DNA of 64,000 bases, taken from Bauldia litoralis (lineage in GTDB: Bacteria > Pseudomonadota > Alphaproteobacteria > Rhizobiales > Kaistiaceae). The stretch's first letter is position 1; each line of letters opens with the position of its first letter. Where the stretch lies: contig CAMCWB010000004.1 of NCBI GenBank assembly GCA_945882315.1, forward strand, positions 1-64,000. Direction: 5' to 3'. The notes beneath the pieces were generated by a model, which was not told the origin of the DNA, did no database searches, and saw nothing but the letters and a program-made list of their open reading frames with translations. Both the position numbers and the translations under genes were made by a program. Positions 1 to 9,212 of the stretch are shown piece after piece.

Positions 1-348
1 GTGCGGCTGTGGAAGGTCGAGCTGCAGAGGCTCGCCGACGAAACCGGCCTGACCCTCCATGTCCACCACTATCCGCCGGGCACGTCCAAGTGGAACAGAA
101 TAGAGCACCGCCTGTTCTGCCACATCTCGCAGAACTGGCGCGGCCGGCCGCTGACCGATCGTGTCGCGGTGGTGGAATTGATCGGCGCGACGACCACCAA
201 ATCCGGTCTCAAGGTCGAGTGCGCACTCGACACCCGCATCTATCAAAAGGGCATCAAGGTCAGCGACGCCGAGATGGTCGACCTCGACATCACCGGAGAC
301 CCGTTCCATCCCGAATGGAACTACACAATCAAGCCCCGAAGCTCGTAG
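1..348 (+). CDS. ISAzo13-family transposase, C-terminal part (5' end outside window)
   Basis: The protein matches the C-terminal end of ISAzo13-type (Rhodopirellula-type DDE) transposases. It carries the family's HHYPPGTSKWNRIEHRLF block near residue 22, where the E of IEHR is the probable last residue of the DDE triad, followed by the NWRGRPLT and WNYT signatures. The first codon of the window is a GTG, but the family is about 400 residues long, so the gene almost certainly begins upstream. The right end of the element should lie between the stop and the transporter gene at 488. I could not recognise its terminal inverted repeat. The family assignment is firm; whether the element is intact cannot be judged here. 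Confidence 0.8.
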   Translation: MRLWKVELQRLADETGLTLHVHHYPPGTSKWNRIEHRLFCHISQNWRGRPLTDRVAVVELIGATTTKSGLKVECALDTRIYQKGIKVSDAEMVDLDITGDPFHPEWNYTIKPRSS

Positions 349-382
349 CAATTATTGTGCGGCGTGGCCTTAAATCACGCCA

Positions 383-416
383 ACCAGCCGGGCGGGCATT
401 ATGTCGCCCGGCTGGT
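383..416. terminator. 12-bp perfect hairpin between transposase and tctB
   Basis: The arms 383-394 and 405-416 are perfect inverted complements around a 10-base loop. No T-run follows on either strand, so an intrinsic terminator is only one reading. It could also be a structured leader of the tct transcript or part of the end of the insertion element. Confidence 0.4.
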
Positions 417-487
417 CGGTGTTCTAAACTCTTTGGCTGTGCGAGAAGCACCCATTCCGGTAAAAGACGGATGGGCACCGGGGCACC

Positions 488-931
488 ATGAGACTGACAA
501 AAGACTTGCTTGCCGGACTGATGTTCTGCGCCTTTGGCGTCGGGGCCGCTGTCGTCGCGCGAGATTATAATTTCGGCTCGCTCAGTCGAATGGGATCTGG
601 CTTCTTCCCGATCGTGATCGGCCTGGGCATTGCGATGCTTGGCGCGATCATCACCGCACAGGCGCTTCTCAAGCCTGAATCGAGCGAGCCGATCGGCGCG
701 ATCGAACTCAGACCGGTCTTTTTCGTCGGCGTCGCAATCATCGTCTTCGGTTTTCTCGTCGATGATTGGGGCCTGATTGCCGCCCTGGTTGCCTTGATCG
801 TACTGGCGCGCTTCGGCGGCCACGAGGGCACGCCGCTTGAGGTGGCAATCATGGTGGTGGTCCTGACGGCCATCGCGATTGCGGTCTTTGTCTACGCGCT
901 TAGTATCCGCCTCAACCTGTGGCCCAACTGA
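488..931 (+). CDS. tctB: Tripartite tricarboxylate transporter TctB-family small membrane subunit
   Basis: This 147-residue, very hydrophobic protein has about four predicted membrane segments: near residues 5-25, 38-60, 75-110 and 118-140. TctB is the small, poorly conserved membrane subunit of tripartite tricarboxylate transporters, which import citrate-like carboxylates using the ion gradient and a periplasmic TctC receptor. The length and the adjacent tctA-type gene support the call. The stop codon overlaps the ATG of tctA (TGATG at 929-933), so the two are translationally coupled. No tctC lies beside it; a TctC-type gene is found at 12.4 kb on the other strand. Confidence 0.85.
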   Translation: MRLTKDLLAGLMFCAFGVGAAVVARDYNFGSLSRMGSGFFPIVIGLGIAMLGAIITAQALLKPESSEPIGAIELRPVFFVGVAIIVFGFLVDDWGLIAALVALIVLARFGGHEGTPLEVAIMVVVLTAIAIAVFVYALSIRLNLWPN

Positions 932-1104
932 TGGATCTCCTTTCCGATCTTTCCCTCGGGTTCAGCGTTGCCTTCACGCTGAACAACCTTTTCTACTGCT
1001 TCATCGGCGTCTTCGTCGGCACCGCCATCGGCGTCTTGCCGAGCGTCGGCCCGCTGGTGACGATCGCGGTTCTCCTGCCGCTCACCTTCGGCCTGCCGCC
1101 CTAA
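931..1104 (+). pseudogene. tctA: tctA N-terminal fragment, cut off by in-frame TAA
   Basis: Starting at the ATG that overlaps the tctB stop, this reads the first membrane segment and the conserved TctA block GVLPSVGPLVTIAVLLPLTF, then stops at TAA 1102-1104. The same frame continues directly with the next conserved TctA block (MLAGIYYGAAYGGST). A single nonsense codon therefore splits one ancestral gene of about 501 codons. No frameshift is needed to join the halves. Whether this reflects a true null allele, re-initiation, or a base-call error cannot be decided from the sequence alone. Confidence 0.75.
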
Positions 1105-1110
1105 GGCGCG

Positions 1111-2436
1111 ATGATCATGCTGGCGGGCATCTACTACGGCGCTGCTTATGGCGGTTCGACGACCGCCATCCTGGTCAACCTGCCCGGTGAATCCTCCTCC
1201 GCGGTGACCTGCCTGGACGGCTACCAGATGGCCCGGCAGGGCCGAGCCGGGCCTGCCCTGGCGATTTCAGCCATCGGCTCATTCGTCGCCGGCTGCTTCG
1301 GAACCGTTCTTATTGCCGTCGTCGCCCAGCCGTTGACCGAGCTCGCCTTGCGCTTCGGCGCACCGGAGTTCTGCGCGCTGATCGTCTTCGCGCTGATGAC
1401 GACCGCGATCCTGGTCCGTGGTTCGCTGATCAAGGGCATCGCCGTTGCCATGCTCGGCGTGCTTTTCGGGCTTGTCGGTATCGACGTCACGTCCGGCGCC
1501 GACCGCTTCACCTTCGGCGTTCCGAGACTTGCCGACGGCATCCCCTTCGTCGTGGTCGCGATGGGCCTCTTTGCCTTCGCCGAAATCGTGGTCAATCTTG
1601 AGATGAGGGAAAGGCGCGAGGTCTTCACGACAAAGATCAAGGGGCTGATGCCCACATTGGCGGACCTCAAGGCGTCGTTCTGGCCGATCATCAGAGGCAC
1701 CGCGCTTGGCTCCTTCTTCGGCATCCTTCCCGGCGCCGGCGCCACCATCGCCTCCTTTGGCGCCTACGCGCTCGAGAAGAAGATCAGCAAGCATCCGGAG
1801 AAATTCGGGACGGGCGTCATCGAGGGCGTCGCGGCGCCGGAAGCGGCGAACAACGCTGCCGCGCAGGGTTCCTTCATCCCGACGCTCACCCTCGGCATTC
1901 CGGGCAGCGCCACCATGGCGCTGATGCTCGGCGCGCTGATGATCCAGGGCATCACGCCCGGACCGCGCGTGCTGACCTCTCACCCGGAACTCTTCTGGGG
2001 GCTGGTCGCCAGCATGTGGATAGGCAACCTGCTGCTCGTCATCCTCAATCTGCCGCTGATCGGTCTCTGGGTATCGATGCTCAAGATTCCGTATCGCTGG
2101 CTCTTCCCGATCATCCTCGTCTTCTCGTGCATCGGCATCTACACGGTCAACAACAGCCAGATCGACGTGTACCTGATGGTGCTGTTCGGTGTGCTCGGCT
2201 ACATCTTCGTCAAGCTCGACTGCGAGCCGGCGCCGTTCATCCTGGGCTTCCTGCTCGGACCGATGCTTGAAGTGAATTTCCGCCGGGCGATGCTTCTGTC
2301 GCGCGGCGATCTCGGAATCTTCGTCTACCATCCGATCAGCGCGGGGTTCCTTATCGCGACGGTGGCGCTGCTCCTCCTGATGATCATTCCGTCGTTCCGG
2401 AAGAAGAAGGATCAGGCAGTCCTCGAGGGCGAATAG
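1111..2436 (+). CDS. tctA: Tripartite tricarboxylate transporter TctA-family large permease, main part
   Basis: This 441-residue stretch contains nearly the whole TctA permease: the AGIYYGAAYGGSTTAIL segment, the NLPGESSS motif, the GALMIQGITPGP motif and about ten hydrophobic helices. TctA forms the translocation channel of tripartite tricarboxylate transporters. It lacks the first 60 residues, which are encoded just upstream in the same frame behind a TAA codon (1102-1104). ATG codons at 1111 and 1117 follow an AAGG-like sequence at 1103-1106 that could support re-initiation. The gene ends 18 bases from the convergent ntrC stop. The family call is certain; functionality is doubtful. Confidence 0.85.
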   Translation: MIMLAGIYYGAAYGGSTTAILVNLPGESSSAVTCLDGYQMARQGRAGPALAISAIGSFVAGCFGTVLIAVVAQPLTELALRFGAPEFCALIVFALMTTAILVRGSLIKGIAVAMLGVLFGLVGIDVTSGADRFTFGVPRLADGIPFVVVAMGLFAFAEIVVNLEMRERREVFTTKIKGLMPTLADLKASFWPIIRGTALGSFFGILPGAGATIASFGAYALEKKISKHPEKFGTGVIEGVAAPEAANNAAAQGSFIPTLTLGIPGSATMALMLGALMIQGITPGPRVLTSHPELFWGLVASMWIGNLLLVILNLPLIGLWVSMLKIPYRWLFPIILVFSCIGIYTVNNSQIDVYLMVLFGVLGYIFVKLDCEPAPFILGFLLGPMLEVNFRRAMLLSRGDLGIFVYHPISAGFLIATVALLLLMIIPSFRKKKDQAVLEGE

Positions 2437-2454
2437 CCCTTTAGCGTCCAGTGG

Positions 2455-3897
2455 TTACCGGGCGCTCCTGATAATCTGGATATCCAGTTCGCGGATCTTC
2501 TTGCGCAGCGTATTGCGGTTCACGCCGAGAAGCTCGGCTGCCTTGATCTGGTTGCCCCTGGTCGATGCCAAGGCAGCGCTGATCAGCGGATTTTCGACCT
2601 CGCGCAGGATGCGGTGATAGAGGCCCGGCGGCGGCAGGCCGTCACCGAAGCTCTGGAAGTAGCTCGACAGATGACGTTCGACTGAGCCTTGCAGGCTTTC
2701 GTCGCTGCCGTTGTCGACCGGCGCCAGCGCCATGGCGGGCTGGTCCAGCTCGGCCTCGATGATGTTCTCCGAGATCGTTTCCTGCGGATAGAGCGCGGCC
2801 AGGCGACGGATCAGGTTCTCTAACTCGCGGACATTGCCCGGCCAGCGATAGCGCTTGAGCTGCTCGTAAGCGGCCGGCTCGATGCGCTTGGACGGAAGCC
2901 CCTCCTTCTCGACTATGGTGAAGAAGTGGCGGACGAGGTCGGGGATGTCCTCGCTTCTCTCGCGCAGCGCCGGCAGGCGGATCGGCACGACATTCAGCCG
3001 GAAGAACAGATCCTCGCGGAACAGGCCCTGATTGATCAGGATGCGAAGGTCCTTGTTGGTCGCGGCGATGATGCGGACATCGGTCTTGATCGCCGTGCGG
3101 CCGCCGACGGTGGTGTACTCGCCCTGCTGGAGGACGCGCAGCAGGCGCGTCTGCGCCTCCATCGGCATGTCGCCGATCTCGTCCAGGAACAGCGTCCCGC
3201 CCTCGGCCTGCTCGAAGCGACCGGCGCTGCGGGCCTGAGCGCCGGTGAAGGCGCCTTTCTCATGGCCGAAGAGCTCGGCCTCGATCAGGTCGCGCGGGAT
3301 GGCGGCCATGTTGATCGGCACGAATGGGCCGTTGCGGCGCTTGCCATAGTCATGCAGCGCGCGGGCGACGAGTTCCTTGCCGGTGCCGGACTCGCCGGCG
3401 ATCATCACCGTCAGGTCGGTCTGCATGAGGCGCGCGAGGACGCGATAAATCTCCTGCATGGCCGGCGAGCGGCCGACCAGCGGGATGTTGTCGCCGGGCG
3501 GTTCGGGCGGCCCGTCGGCGCGGCGCGATTTGGGCTCTGCCAGCGCCCGGCCGACGATGGCGATCAGTTCCTTGAGGTCGAAGGGCTTGGGCAGATACTC
3601 GTAGGCGCCGCGCTCCGACGCGCGGATTGCCGTCATGAAAGTGTTCTGGGCGCTCATGACGACAATCGGCAATTCCGGCCGCACCCGCTTGATACGCGGC
3701 AGCAGATCGAAGGCGTTCTCGTCGGGCATGACGACGTCGGTGATCACGAGATCGCCGTCGCCCTGGCTGATCCAGCGCCAGAGCGTCGCCGCATTCGACG
3801 TCAGGCGGACCGTATAGCCGGCGCGCGACAGCGCCTGGTTGAGGACGGTCCGGATGGCAGCATCGTCGTCCGCCACAAGAATGTTGCCCACGGGCAT
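2455..3897 (-). CDS. ntrC: Nitrogen regulation response regulator NtrC (sigma-54 activator)
   Basis: The 480-residue NtrC has three parts. The receiver domain (1-120) has phospho-acceptor Asp54 in ITDVVMPDE and the Lys of PKPFD. The AAA+ sigma-54 interaction domain (about 140-375) has Walker A GESGTGKE and the sigma-54 contact loop GAFTGA. The C-terminal Fis-type helix-turn-helix is [20 protein letters not shown]. Phosphorylated NtrC activates RpoN-dependent nitrogen-scavenging genes. The ATG at 3897 lies one base after the ntrB stop, and the receiver domain begins right there, so the longer open frame upstream is not used. It is the last gene of a dusB-ntrB-ntrC operon. The presence of GAFTGA predicts real sigma-54 activation. 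Confidence 0.97.
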   Translation of the reverse strand: MPVGNILVADDDAAIRTVLNQALSRAGYTVRLTSNAATLWRWISQGDGDLVITDVVMPDENAFDLLPRIKRVRPELPIVVMSAQNTFMTAIRASERGAYEYLPKPFDLKELIAIVGRALAEPKSRRADGPPEPPGDNIPLVGRSPAMQEIYRVLARLMQTDLTVMIAGESGTGKELVARALHDYGKRRNGPFVPINMAAIPRDLIEAELFGHEKGAFTGAQARSAGRFEQAEGGTLFLDEIGDMPMEAQTRLLRVLQQGEYTTVGGRTAIKTDVRIIAATNKDLRILINQGLFREDLFFRLNVVPIRLPALRERSEDIPDLVRHFFTIVEKEGLPSKRIEPAAYEQLKRYRWPGNVRELENLIRRLAALYPQETISENIIEAELDQPAMALAPVDNGSDESLQGSVERHLSSYFQSFGDGLPPPGLYHRILREVENPLISAALASTRGNQIKAAELLGVNRNTLRKKIRELDIQIIRSAR

Positions 3898-3898
3898 T

Positions 3899-5026
3899 TC
3901 AGTCTTCCTTATCCTTGGCGATCGCGCGGTAAGTCGGGAGCAGAACGCGGAACGTGGTGCGGCCGGGCTGGGATTCGCATTCGATGACGCCGCCATGATC
4001 GCCGATGATCTTGGCAACCAGCGCGAGCCCCAATCCGGTCCCGTTCGCCTTGGTGGTGACGAAGGGGTCGAAGAGATGCGGAAGCAATTCCTCCGGCACG
4101 CCCGGCCCGTTGTCGCGAACGCAGAATTCAAGAGGCAACGTCACCTTGTTGGTGTTGCCGGGTACCGAAAGGCGCATGCCCGGCCGGAACGCCGTCGTCA
4201 GCATGATCTCGCCATCCGGCGAGTTGCCGATCGCCTCGGCCGCGTTCTTCACCAGGTTGAGGAACACCTGAACGAGCTGGTCGCGATTGGCGAAGACCGG
4301 CGGCAGGGACGGATCATATTCGTCGGCGATACGGATCGAGCGGGCAAACCCGCTGAGCGCGAGGCGACGGACATGGTCGAGCACCATGTGGATGTTGACC
4401 GGCTCGCGTTCGATCGGGCGTTCGTCCGAGAAGACTTCCATCCGGTCGACCAGCTTCACGATGCGGTCGGCTTCCTCGCAGATGAGCCGCGTCAGGGCGC
4501 GATCGTCGTCATCGACGGAGGTTTCGAGGAGCTGGGCAGCGCCGCGAATGCCGGAGAGCGGATTCTTGATCTCATGCGCCAGCATCGCGGCAAGCCCGGT
4601 CACGGTGCGGGCCGCGCCGCGATGGGTGAGCTGGCGATCGAGCTTGTCGGCGATGGTGCGTTCCTGCAGAACGATGACGACGCCTTCGTCGGGATCGGTG
4701 ACCGGCGTGGCGTAGATGTCGACGATGCGCTCGGCGCCGTTTCGCGGCGTGCCGATATCGACGCGGTATTCGTTGACCGGCGCCGCCCTCTCCCGAACCT
4801 GCTCGATGAGAGCCAGAAGCGGGCTGCCGAAGGGCACGAAATGGGCGATCGGGTGGCGGCGAAGGACATTCGCCGAAGACTGAAAGAATGTTTCCGCAGC
4901 GCTGTTCGCCTCGACGATGTGGTTCAACGCATCGATGAGGACGACCGGGTGCGGCAGGGCGTCGAGAAGCGCGCCGGCCTTCCTGTCGCCGCTCCGTGAA
5001 CGCCCTCCGATCATGAAGGTGCTCAT
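3899..5026 (-). CDS. ntrB: Nitrogen regulation sensor histidine kinase NtrB
   Basis: This 375-residue cytoplasmic kinase phosphorylates NtrC under nitrogen limitation and is normally controlled by PII proteins. A PAS domain covers about residues 20-125. The phospho-acceptor His151 lies in [20 protein letters not shown], followed by an ATPase domain with the N box ([10 protein letters not shown]), DNGPGV and GTGLGLAL. No membrane segment is visible, as expected for NtrB. The ATG at 5026 overlaps the dusB stop (ATGA), which fixes the start. It is translationally coupled to dusB upstream and to ntrC downstream. Confidence 0.96.
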   Translation of the reverse strand: MSTFMIGGRSRSGDRKAGALLDALPHPVVLIDALNHIVEANSAAETFFQSSANVLRRHPIAHFVPFGSPLLALIEQVRERAAPVNEYRVDIGTPRNGAERIVDIYATPVTDPDEGVVIVLQERTIADKLDRQLTHRGAARTVTGLAAMLAHEIKNPLSGIRGAAQLLETSVDDDDRALTRLICEEADRIVKLVDRMEVFSDERPIEREPVNIHMVLDHVRRLALSGFARSIRIADEYDPSLPPVFANRDQLVQVFLNLVKNAAEAIGNSPDGEIMLTTAFRPGMRLSVPGNTNKVTLPLEFCVRDNGPGVPEELLPHLFDPFVTTKANGTGLGLALVAKIIGDHGGVIECESQPGRTTFRVLLPTYRAIAKDKED

Positions 5027-6066
5027 GCCGCTCTCCGTTCCAGGTTTGCGCCAAACCACGTGCCGAGCAGCGCCTGGACTTTCGAGGGATCGGATTCGGT
5101 CAGGACCGCGCGGCGCAAGGGCGCCCGGTCGTTGGAGGCATCTGCGACGAGGTCCATGTACCAGCCGAGATGCTTGCGGGCGTGCCTGACGCCGACCGGC
5201 ACGCCGTATTGCACGAGCATCGCGTCGTAGTGATCGAGGGCGATTTCGAGGAGCTTGTCCGGAGAGGGAGTGGCGGGCGGCTTTCCGGTACGGGCAAATT
5301 CAGCCACCGCGCCGGGAAACCAGGGCCGCCCATAGGCGCCGCGGCCGATCATGATGCCGTCGGCGCCGGAGAGCGTCAGCATGTCGCCCAGCCGATCGAC
5401 GGAGGCGAGATCGCCATTGGCGATCAGCGGGATCGAGATCGCTTCCTTCACGGCACGGATCGCGGCCCAGTCTGCCGTGCCTGTATAGAACTGGCAGCGG
5501 GTGCGGCCGTGAACCGTGATCATGCTCACGCCGGCAGCTTCGGCACGCCGGGCGAGTTCCGGTGCGTTGAGCGTCGCGTGATCCCAGCCGAGCCGCATCT
5601 TCAGCGTGACCGGTTTGGACGTAGCGCCAACCGTCGCCTCGATCAGCGTGAGGGCATGGTCGAGGTCGCGCATCAGCGCCGAGCCCGAATAGCCGCCTGT
5701 GACCTTCTTGGCAGGGCAGCCCATATTGATATCGATGATATCGGCGCCGGACTCTTCCGCGGCGCGGGCGCCTTCGGCCATCCAGCAGGGCTCGCGGCCG
5801 GCCAGTTGAACGACATGCAGCGCGGCCGTGCCGCGCTCGGCACGCATCAGGGCTTCACGGTTGCCGGCGACCAGTTCCTCGCTCGCCACCATCTCGGATA
5901 TGACGTAGCTGCAGCCGAAACGCGTCGCGAGATCGCGAAACGGGCGATCCGAGATCCCAGACATGGGAGCAAGGAAGACGCGATCGCGAATCACGTGAGG
6001 CCCGATGGTCAATGGTTGCGCCAGGGCCGGGAAAGGACTGTTTGTCAGTGTGGCCTGCATAAGCAT
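5023..6066 (-). CDS. dusB: tRNA dihydrouridine synthase DusB (NifR3 type)
   Basis: DusB is an FMN-dependent enzyme that reduces specific uridines in the tRNA D-loop. The TIM-barrel sequence shows the N-terminal [13 protein letters not shown] motif, the catalytic Cys in [13 protein letters not shown], and the flavin-phosphate motif [16 protein letters not shown]. The length of about 347 residues fits. In alphaproteobacteria the gene (historically nifR3) heads the ntrBC operon, as here. Starts are possible at ATG 6066, ATG 6060 or GTG 6087. I list 6066, and the choice is uncertain. It is divergent from ispDF across about 125 bases. Confidence 0.93.
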   Translation of the reverse strand: MLMQATLTNSPFPALAQPLTIGPHVIRDRVFLAPMSGISDRPFRDLATRFGCSYVISEMVASEELVAGNREALMRAERGTAALHVVQLAGREPCWMAEGARAAEESGADIIDINMGCPAKKVTGGYSGSALMRDLDHALTLIEATVGATSKPVTLKMRLGWDHATLNAPELARRAEAAGVSMITVHGRTRCQFYTGTADWAAIRAVKEAISIPLIANGDLASVDRLGDMLTLSGADGIMIGRGAYGRPWFPGAVAEFARTGKPPATPSPDKLLEIALDHYDAMLVQYGVPVGVRHARKHLGWYMDLVADASNDRAPLRRAVLTESDPSKVQALLGTWFGANLERRAA

Positions 6067-6191
6067 TAGGCAAAGAATTGCCTGCACATATCTTAGTCAG
6101 AATCTGCCCGAGGGCAAGTCTGACTGTTTCTAATGTCGACTAGGTCGCAGCCTTGTGACGCTGTGCTAGACAGGGCTCAAAGGACGCTCCG

Positions 6192-7391
6192 ATGAACGCA
6201 CCCTCCTCCGTCACCGCATTGATCGTCGCCGCTGGCCGCGGCATGCGGGCAGGCGGCGATATTCCAAAGCAATATCAGTTAGTTGCCGGCATTCCCGTGC
6301 TGGCGCGCACAGTAGAGGCATTTCTGGCTCATCCGGCAGTCAGCGATGTGCAGGTGGTCATCGGAGCCGAGGATCAAGGCGCCTATGAGGCTGCCGTGGC
6401 GCAGAAGAGCCGCATGCGGCCATCCGTCGTCGGTCAGGACAGCCGTCAGGGCTCCGTACTGGCAGGCCTCCGCGTCTTATCGTCCAATGCCCCGGACAGG
6501 GTTCTCATCCATGACGGGGCCAGGCCTTTCGCAAATGCGGCACTCATCGACCGCGTGATCGCGGCGCTGCAGCATTCGGACGCTGTCGTCCCCACCCTCC
6601 CCGTCTCGTCGACGATCAAGGCGGTCGACGGTGAGGGACAGGTCGGCGCAACGATCCCGCGCGATGGGTTGCACGCCGCGGAGACGCCGCAAGGTTTCCG
6701 CTTTCCGGTCATCCTGGCGGCGCATGAGAAGGCGGCGCGAAGCGGATTGCAGTTCACCGACGATGCTGCGGTGGCTGAGTGGGCCGGAGTTCCGGTCAGG
6801 AGCGTTCCCGGCGAGCCGGGCAACATCAAGCTGACGACGGCCGGCGATATCGCGATGGCGGACAGGCGGATGACGATGGAAGCAATGCTTGGGCTTGGCG
6901 ACATCCGGATCGGGCACGGATATGACGTCCATGCCTTTGGCTCCGGCACCTTCGTCACGCTGGGTGGCGTCGTCATTCCGCACGATGCCGGGCTGGTCGG
7001 GCATTCCGATGCCGATGTAGCGCTCCACGCGCTTACCGATGCCATATTCGGCGCGCTCGCCGACGGAGATATCGGCGCTCATTTCCCGCCCTCCGATCCG
7101 CAGTGGAAGGGCGCGCCGTCAGACCGCTTCCTTGCCGATGCGGTGCGTCGTGTTTCCGATCGCGGCGGAATCGTTGCCCATCTCGATGTCTCGATCCTCG
7201 CCGAGGCGCCCAGGATCGGCCCGCACCGCGACGCCATGCGCCAACGCATCGCCGCGATCTGCGGGATCGACATCGATCGCGTCGGCGTCAAGGCGACGAC
7301 CAATGAGGGGCTCGGCTTCGTCGGCCGCTGCGAAGGCATCGCCGCCCATGCCGCGGCGACGATCCGCCTGCCCTTCGGAGCAAAAGCATGA
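6192..7391 (+). CDS. ispDF: Bifunctional IspD/IspF (MEP pathway isoprenoid enzyme)
   Basis: This 399-residue fusion catalyses two steps of the MEP isoprenoid pathway. The N-terminal IspD domain (about 1-225), with LIVAAGRGMRAGGDIPKQY, is the cytidylyltransferase giving CDP-methylerythritol. The C-terminal IspF domain (about 235-399) is MECDP synthase, with the metal ligands in RIGHGYDVHAF and GHSDADVALHALTDAI. The fusion is common in alphaproteobacteria and lets two non-consecutive pathway steps be made as one polypeptide. Its stop overlaps the cinA start by four bases. No alternative function is likely. Confidence 0.97.
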   Translation: MNAPSSVTALIVAAGRGMRAGGDIPKQYQLVAGIPVLARTVEAFLAHPAVSDVQVVIGAEDQGAYEAAVAQKSRMRPSVVGQDSRQGSVLAGLRVLSSNAPDRVLIHDGARPFANAALIDRVIAALQHSDAVVPTLPVSSTIKAVDGEGQVGATIPRDGLHAAETPQGFRFPVILAAHEKAARSGLQFTDDAAVAEWAGVPVRSVPGEPGNIKLTTAGDIAMADRRMTMEAMLGLGDIRIGHGYDVHAFGSGTFVTLGGVVIPHDAGLVGHSDADVALHALTDAIFGALADGDIGAHFPPSDPQWKGAPSDRFLADAVRRVSDRGGIVAHLDVSILAEAPRIGPHRDAMRQRIAAICGIDIDRVGVKATTNEGLGFVGRCEGIAAHAAATIRLPFGAKA

Positions 7392-7885
7392 GCGACCTAA
7401 CTCCCCTCCTGCCGCTTGCCGCGGAAATCATCGAAGCGGCGAAGGCTGCGGGGCTGACGATCGCGACGGCGGAATCCTGTACTGCCGGCCTCATCATCGG
7501 AACGCTGACCGAAATTGCCGGCTCCTCGGCGGTCGTCGACCGTGGCTACGTCACCTATTCCAACCAGGCCAAGACCGAGATGGTCGGCGTGCCGGCCGAT
7601 CTGATCGAGCGCGTCGGCGCGGTCAGTCCGGAAGTCGCCATCGCGATGACGGCCGGTGCGCTGGCACGTTCAGGCGCCGATCTCGCCGTTTCGGTCACCG
7701 GCATTGCCGGACCGGGCGGCGGCAGCGAGACGAAGCCGGTCGGCCTCGTGCATTTCGGCGCGGCCCGGCGCGGCCGGCCGGTCCGCCACGTCGAATGCCG
7801 GTTCGGGGACATCGGACGCTCCGAGATCAGGCTCGCGACGGTGCGGCAGGCGCTGACGATGCTGCGCGAGCTGATTCAGCCGTAG
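7388..7885 (+). CDS. cinA: CinA C-terminal-domain protein, nicotinamide-nucleotide amidase (PncC type)
   Basis: This 165-residue stand-alone CinA C-terminal domain has the signature ATAESCTAGLI near residue 27 and SVTGIAGPGGG near residue 102. Stand-alone members hydrolyse the amide of nicotinamide mononucleotide, returning NaMN to NAD synthesis. The N-terminal COG1058 domain of full CinA proteins is absent, so this is the short PncC-type form rather than a truncation. The ATGA overlap with ispDF marks an operon. Immediately downstream lies a duplicated LysR tail, the start of a rearranged segment. Confidence 0.93.
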   Translation: MSDLTPLLPLAAEIIEAAKAAGLTIATAESCTAGLIIGTLTEIAGSSAVVDRGYVTYSNQAKTEMVGVPADLIERVGAVSPEVAIAMTAGALARSGADLAVSVTGIAGPGGGSETKPVGLVHFGAARRGRPVRHVECRFGDIGRSEIRLATVRQALTMLRELIQP

Positions 7886-7900
7886 CTGCGCCGCGTTCAG

Positions 7901-8022
7901 AGCCGCGGCGCGCGACGATCGGAACGCTCGGTGAGGTCTTCCTCGACCTCTTCACGCGCAAACTGCGGCGCTACGCAGTCGTCAGCCGGAAATCGGACGT
8001 GAACCGGATCCTTGTCGGCTAG
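7901..8022 (+). pseudogene. Orphan 3' end of a LysR-family regulator gene (duplicate of 9889-10010)
   Basis: In one frame this reads 39 residues ending in SRKSDVNRILVG plus a stop. It differs at only two positions from the C-terminus of the LysR remnant ending at 10010. The two DNA copies are both 122 bases long and differ at roughly a dozen positions, mostly silent third-codon changes. Nothing upstream resembles the rest of a LysR protein because cinA ends 15 bases before it. It is a gene remnant, not a gene. The silent-difference pattern implies the copies diverged while both were still under selection. Confidence 0.8.
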
Positions 8023-8119
8023 CTGTTGAGCCTCAACAGGTTATCCTCGCTGAGAGCCAGGCGGCTGATTGGTCGCCCGGCGCCGCATCGGCGAGCTAAT
8101 AAAAACTCACAGCAAAGCC

Positions 8120-8530
8120 CTACGGCTTCCTAAATACCGTCAGCAACCCGACCTGCTCGATATCGGTCTTCAGCCGACGGTCCGACTCGGTTGGTAGCGG
8201 GGGACCCATCGGGGCCGAGCCTTGTAATCGGGCGGCGCCATGAAGGGCCTGCCACTCCGCCCAAGGCATCATGCGCGTGCCGAGCTTCGCATAATCGACG
8301 AACATGAAGCCCTGTTCGTTCGTGGTAATCGCCTCCGGCACCACCGGAAGCACGTCCTGCGCCATGACGCCCACATATTCCTCGGCGCCGCCGCCGGTGT
8401 AGCGGAACCGATAAAGAGGGATGTCTTCGCGCAGCCAACCGACCTGGGCAACATCCGTCTTAAGCAGACGGTCTGATGGGGTCGGCGGCGGCGGGCCCAT
8501 CGGAGCTGTGGAACGGGAAGACTTTGTCAT
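8120..8530 (-). CDS. Small protein with an S74 (endosialidase chaperone)-like domain
   Basis: This 136-residue protein contains the core of intramolecular-chaperone S74 domains: SDRLLKTDVAQVG, then IPLYRFRYTGG, EEYVGVMAQDVLPVVPEAI and a FVDYAKLG block. In phage tail fibres this domain trimerises and self-cleaves; many bacterial stand-alone copies are uncharacterised. The proline-rich SAPMGPP-SDRRLKTD-EQVG segment recurs near residue 108, so the protein ends in an incomplete second copy and looks truncated by internal duplication. ATG 8530 is chosen over GTG 8539 because GAGGTG lies at good spacing. No phage genes are nearby. The biological role is unknown. Confidence 0.65.
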   Translation of the reverse strand: MTKSSRSTAPMGPPPPTPSDRLLKTDVAQVGWLREDIPLYRFRYTGGGAEEYVGVMAQDVLPVVPEAITTNEQGFMFVDYAKLGTRMMPWAEWQALHGAARLQGSAPMGPPLPTESDRRLKTDIEQVGLLTVFRKP

Positions 8531-8948
8531 CTGCTTCACCTCACATGTGTTGCTGCCGGGAGGCCGAGTTTAGTCGAGAATTAGACCGGACACTAGACTG
8601 ATTACTGGCGACTCTTGGCTAAACTCTGGTGGGTAATCTCGAGGGGCGGCAGTCCCGTAGCGTTTCCATTATCGCACTTCAAAGCGCTCGGGTTCATCGA
8701 TGCCAACGGCGGAGGCGAAGGTGTACGCCTGAAGAAGGCCAGCGGGTAGTAAGTTGGCGAACGTTTCAAGCGACAGCCAGCGTCGGTGATGCTGCCGTCG
8801 GCAGGAGAATACGCGTGCTGTGCTGCAGTCCCGCGCCCGTGCTGCGTCGCCGCGTTCGTAGTAAGTTGTGAGAGTGACGATATGGTCGAGGGCGCCTCGT
8901 GGCGCTGCTACTCGCAATTGGTTCTTTGCAGGCAAGCAGCGCCTGGAG
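8531..8948. other. Non-coding or degraded stretch
   Basis: These 418 bases lie between the S74-like gene and the amidohydrolase remnant. I see no convincing gene. An 88-codon minus-strand open frame (8669-8935) has a plausible-looking LSLETFANLLPAGLLQAYTFA segment that I cannot assign to a family. The stretch is best regarded as degraded DNA within the rearranged segment. Confidence 0.4.
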
Positions 8949-9207
8949 TCACCAGGAATAGACGGCGTAGTCGTCCGCCTTCTGATTGTTCAGCGCGCCG
9001 CGGTCGACCAGGCGGTCGCGGAGCGCGATCAGGTCTCCCCGGATTTTGCCGACGTCATGGTCAAGCAGACGTCCGCCGCGCTTGCGCAGCTTTCCGGCGA
9101 CGATCACCGTATCGACGTCGCCGGGACTTGCGTAGAGAACACAGGTGGCGAGCGGATCGTTGACCGGCGACAGGCGGAGGCTGGCGGTGTCGAGGACAGC
9201 TTTGCCG
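8949..9207 (-). pseudogene. Amidohydrolase-family enzyme, C-terminal remnant only
   Basis: Read on the minus strand, this gives the last part of an amidohydrolase of the cytosine deaminase/chlorohydrolase type. It shows VLDTASLRLSPVNDPLATCVLY followed by SPGDVDTVIVAGKLRKRGG and a charged tail of about 30 residues. These blocks lie at the C-terminal end of such enzymes, after the metal site, so the catalytic barrel is missing. Homology stops abruptly at about 9207, where a plus-strand LysR remnant begins. The gene has lost everything 5' of this point and cannot be functional. Confidence 0.7.
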
Positions 9208-9212
9208 TGCGG

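Noticed and set aside
8669-8935. 88-codon minus-strand open frame in the degraded segment
   Set aside because: I could not link it to any family and it has no convincing ribosome-binding site; it may be a remnant but there is not enough to call a gene.
8868-9212. Apparent N-terminal extension of the LysR remnant
   Set aside because: This stretch is antisense to the amidohydrolase remnant and shows no helix-turn-helix, so it is an accidental open frame rather than a novel fusion.
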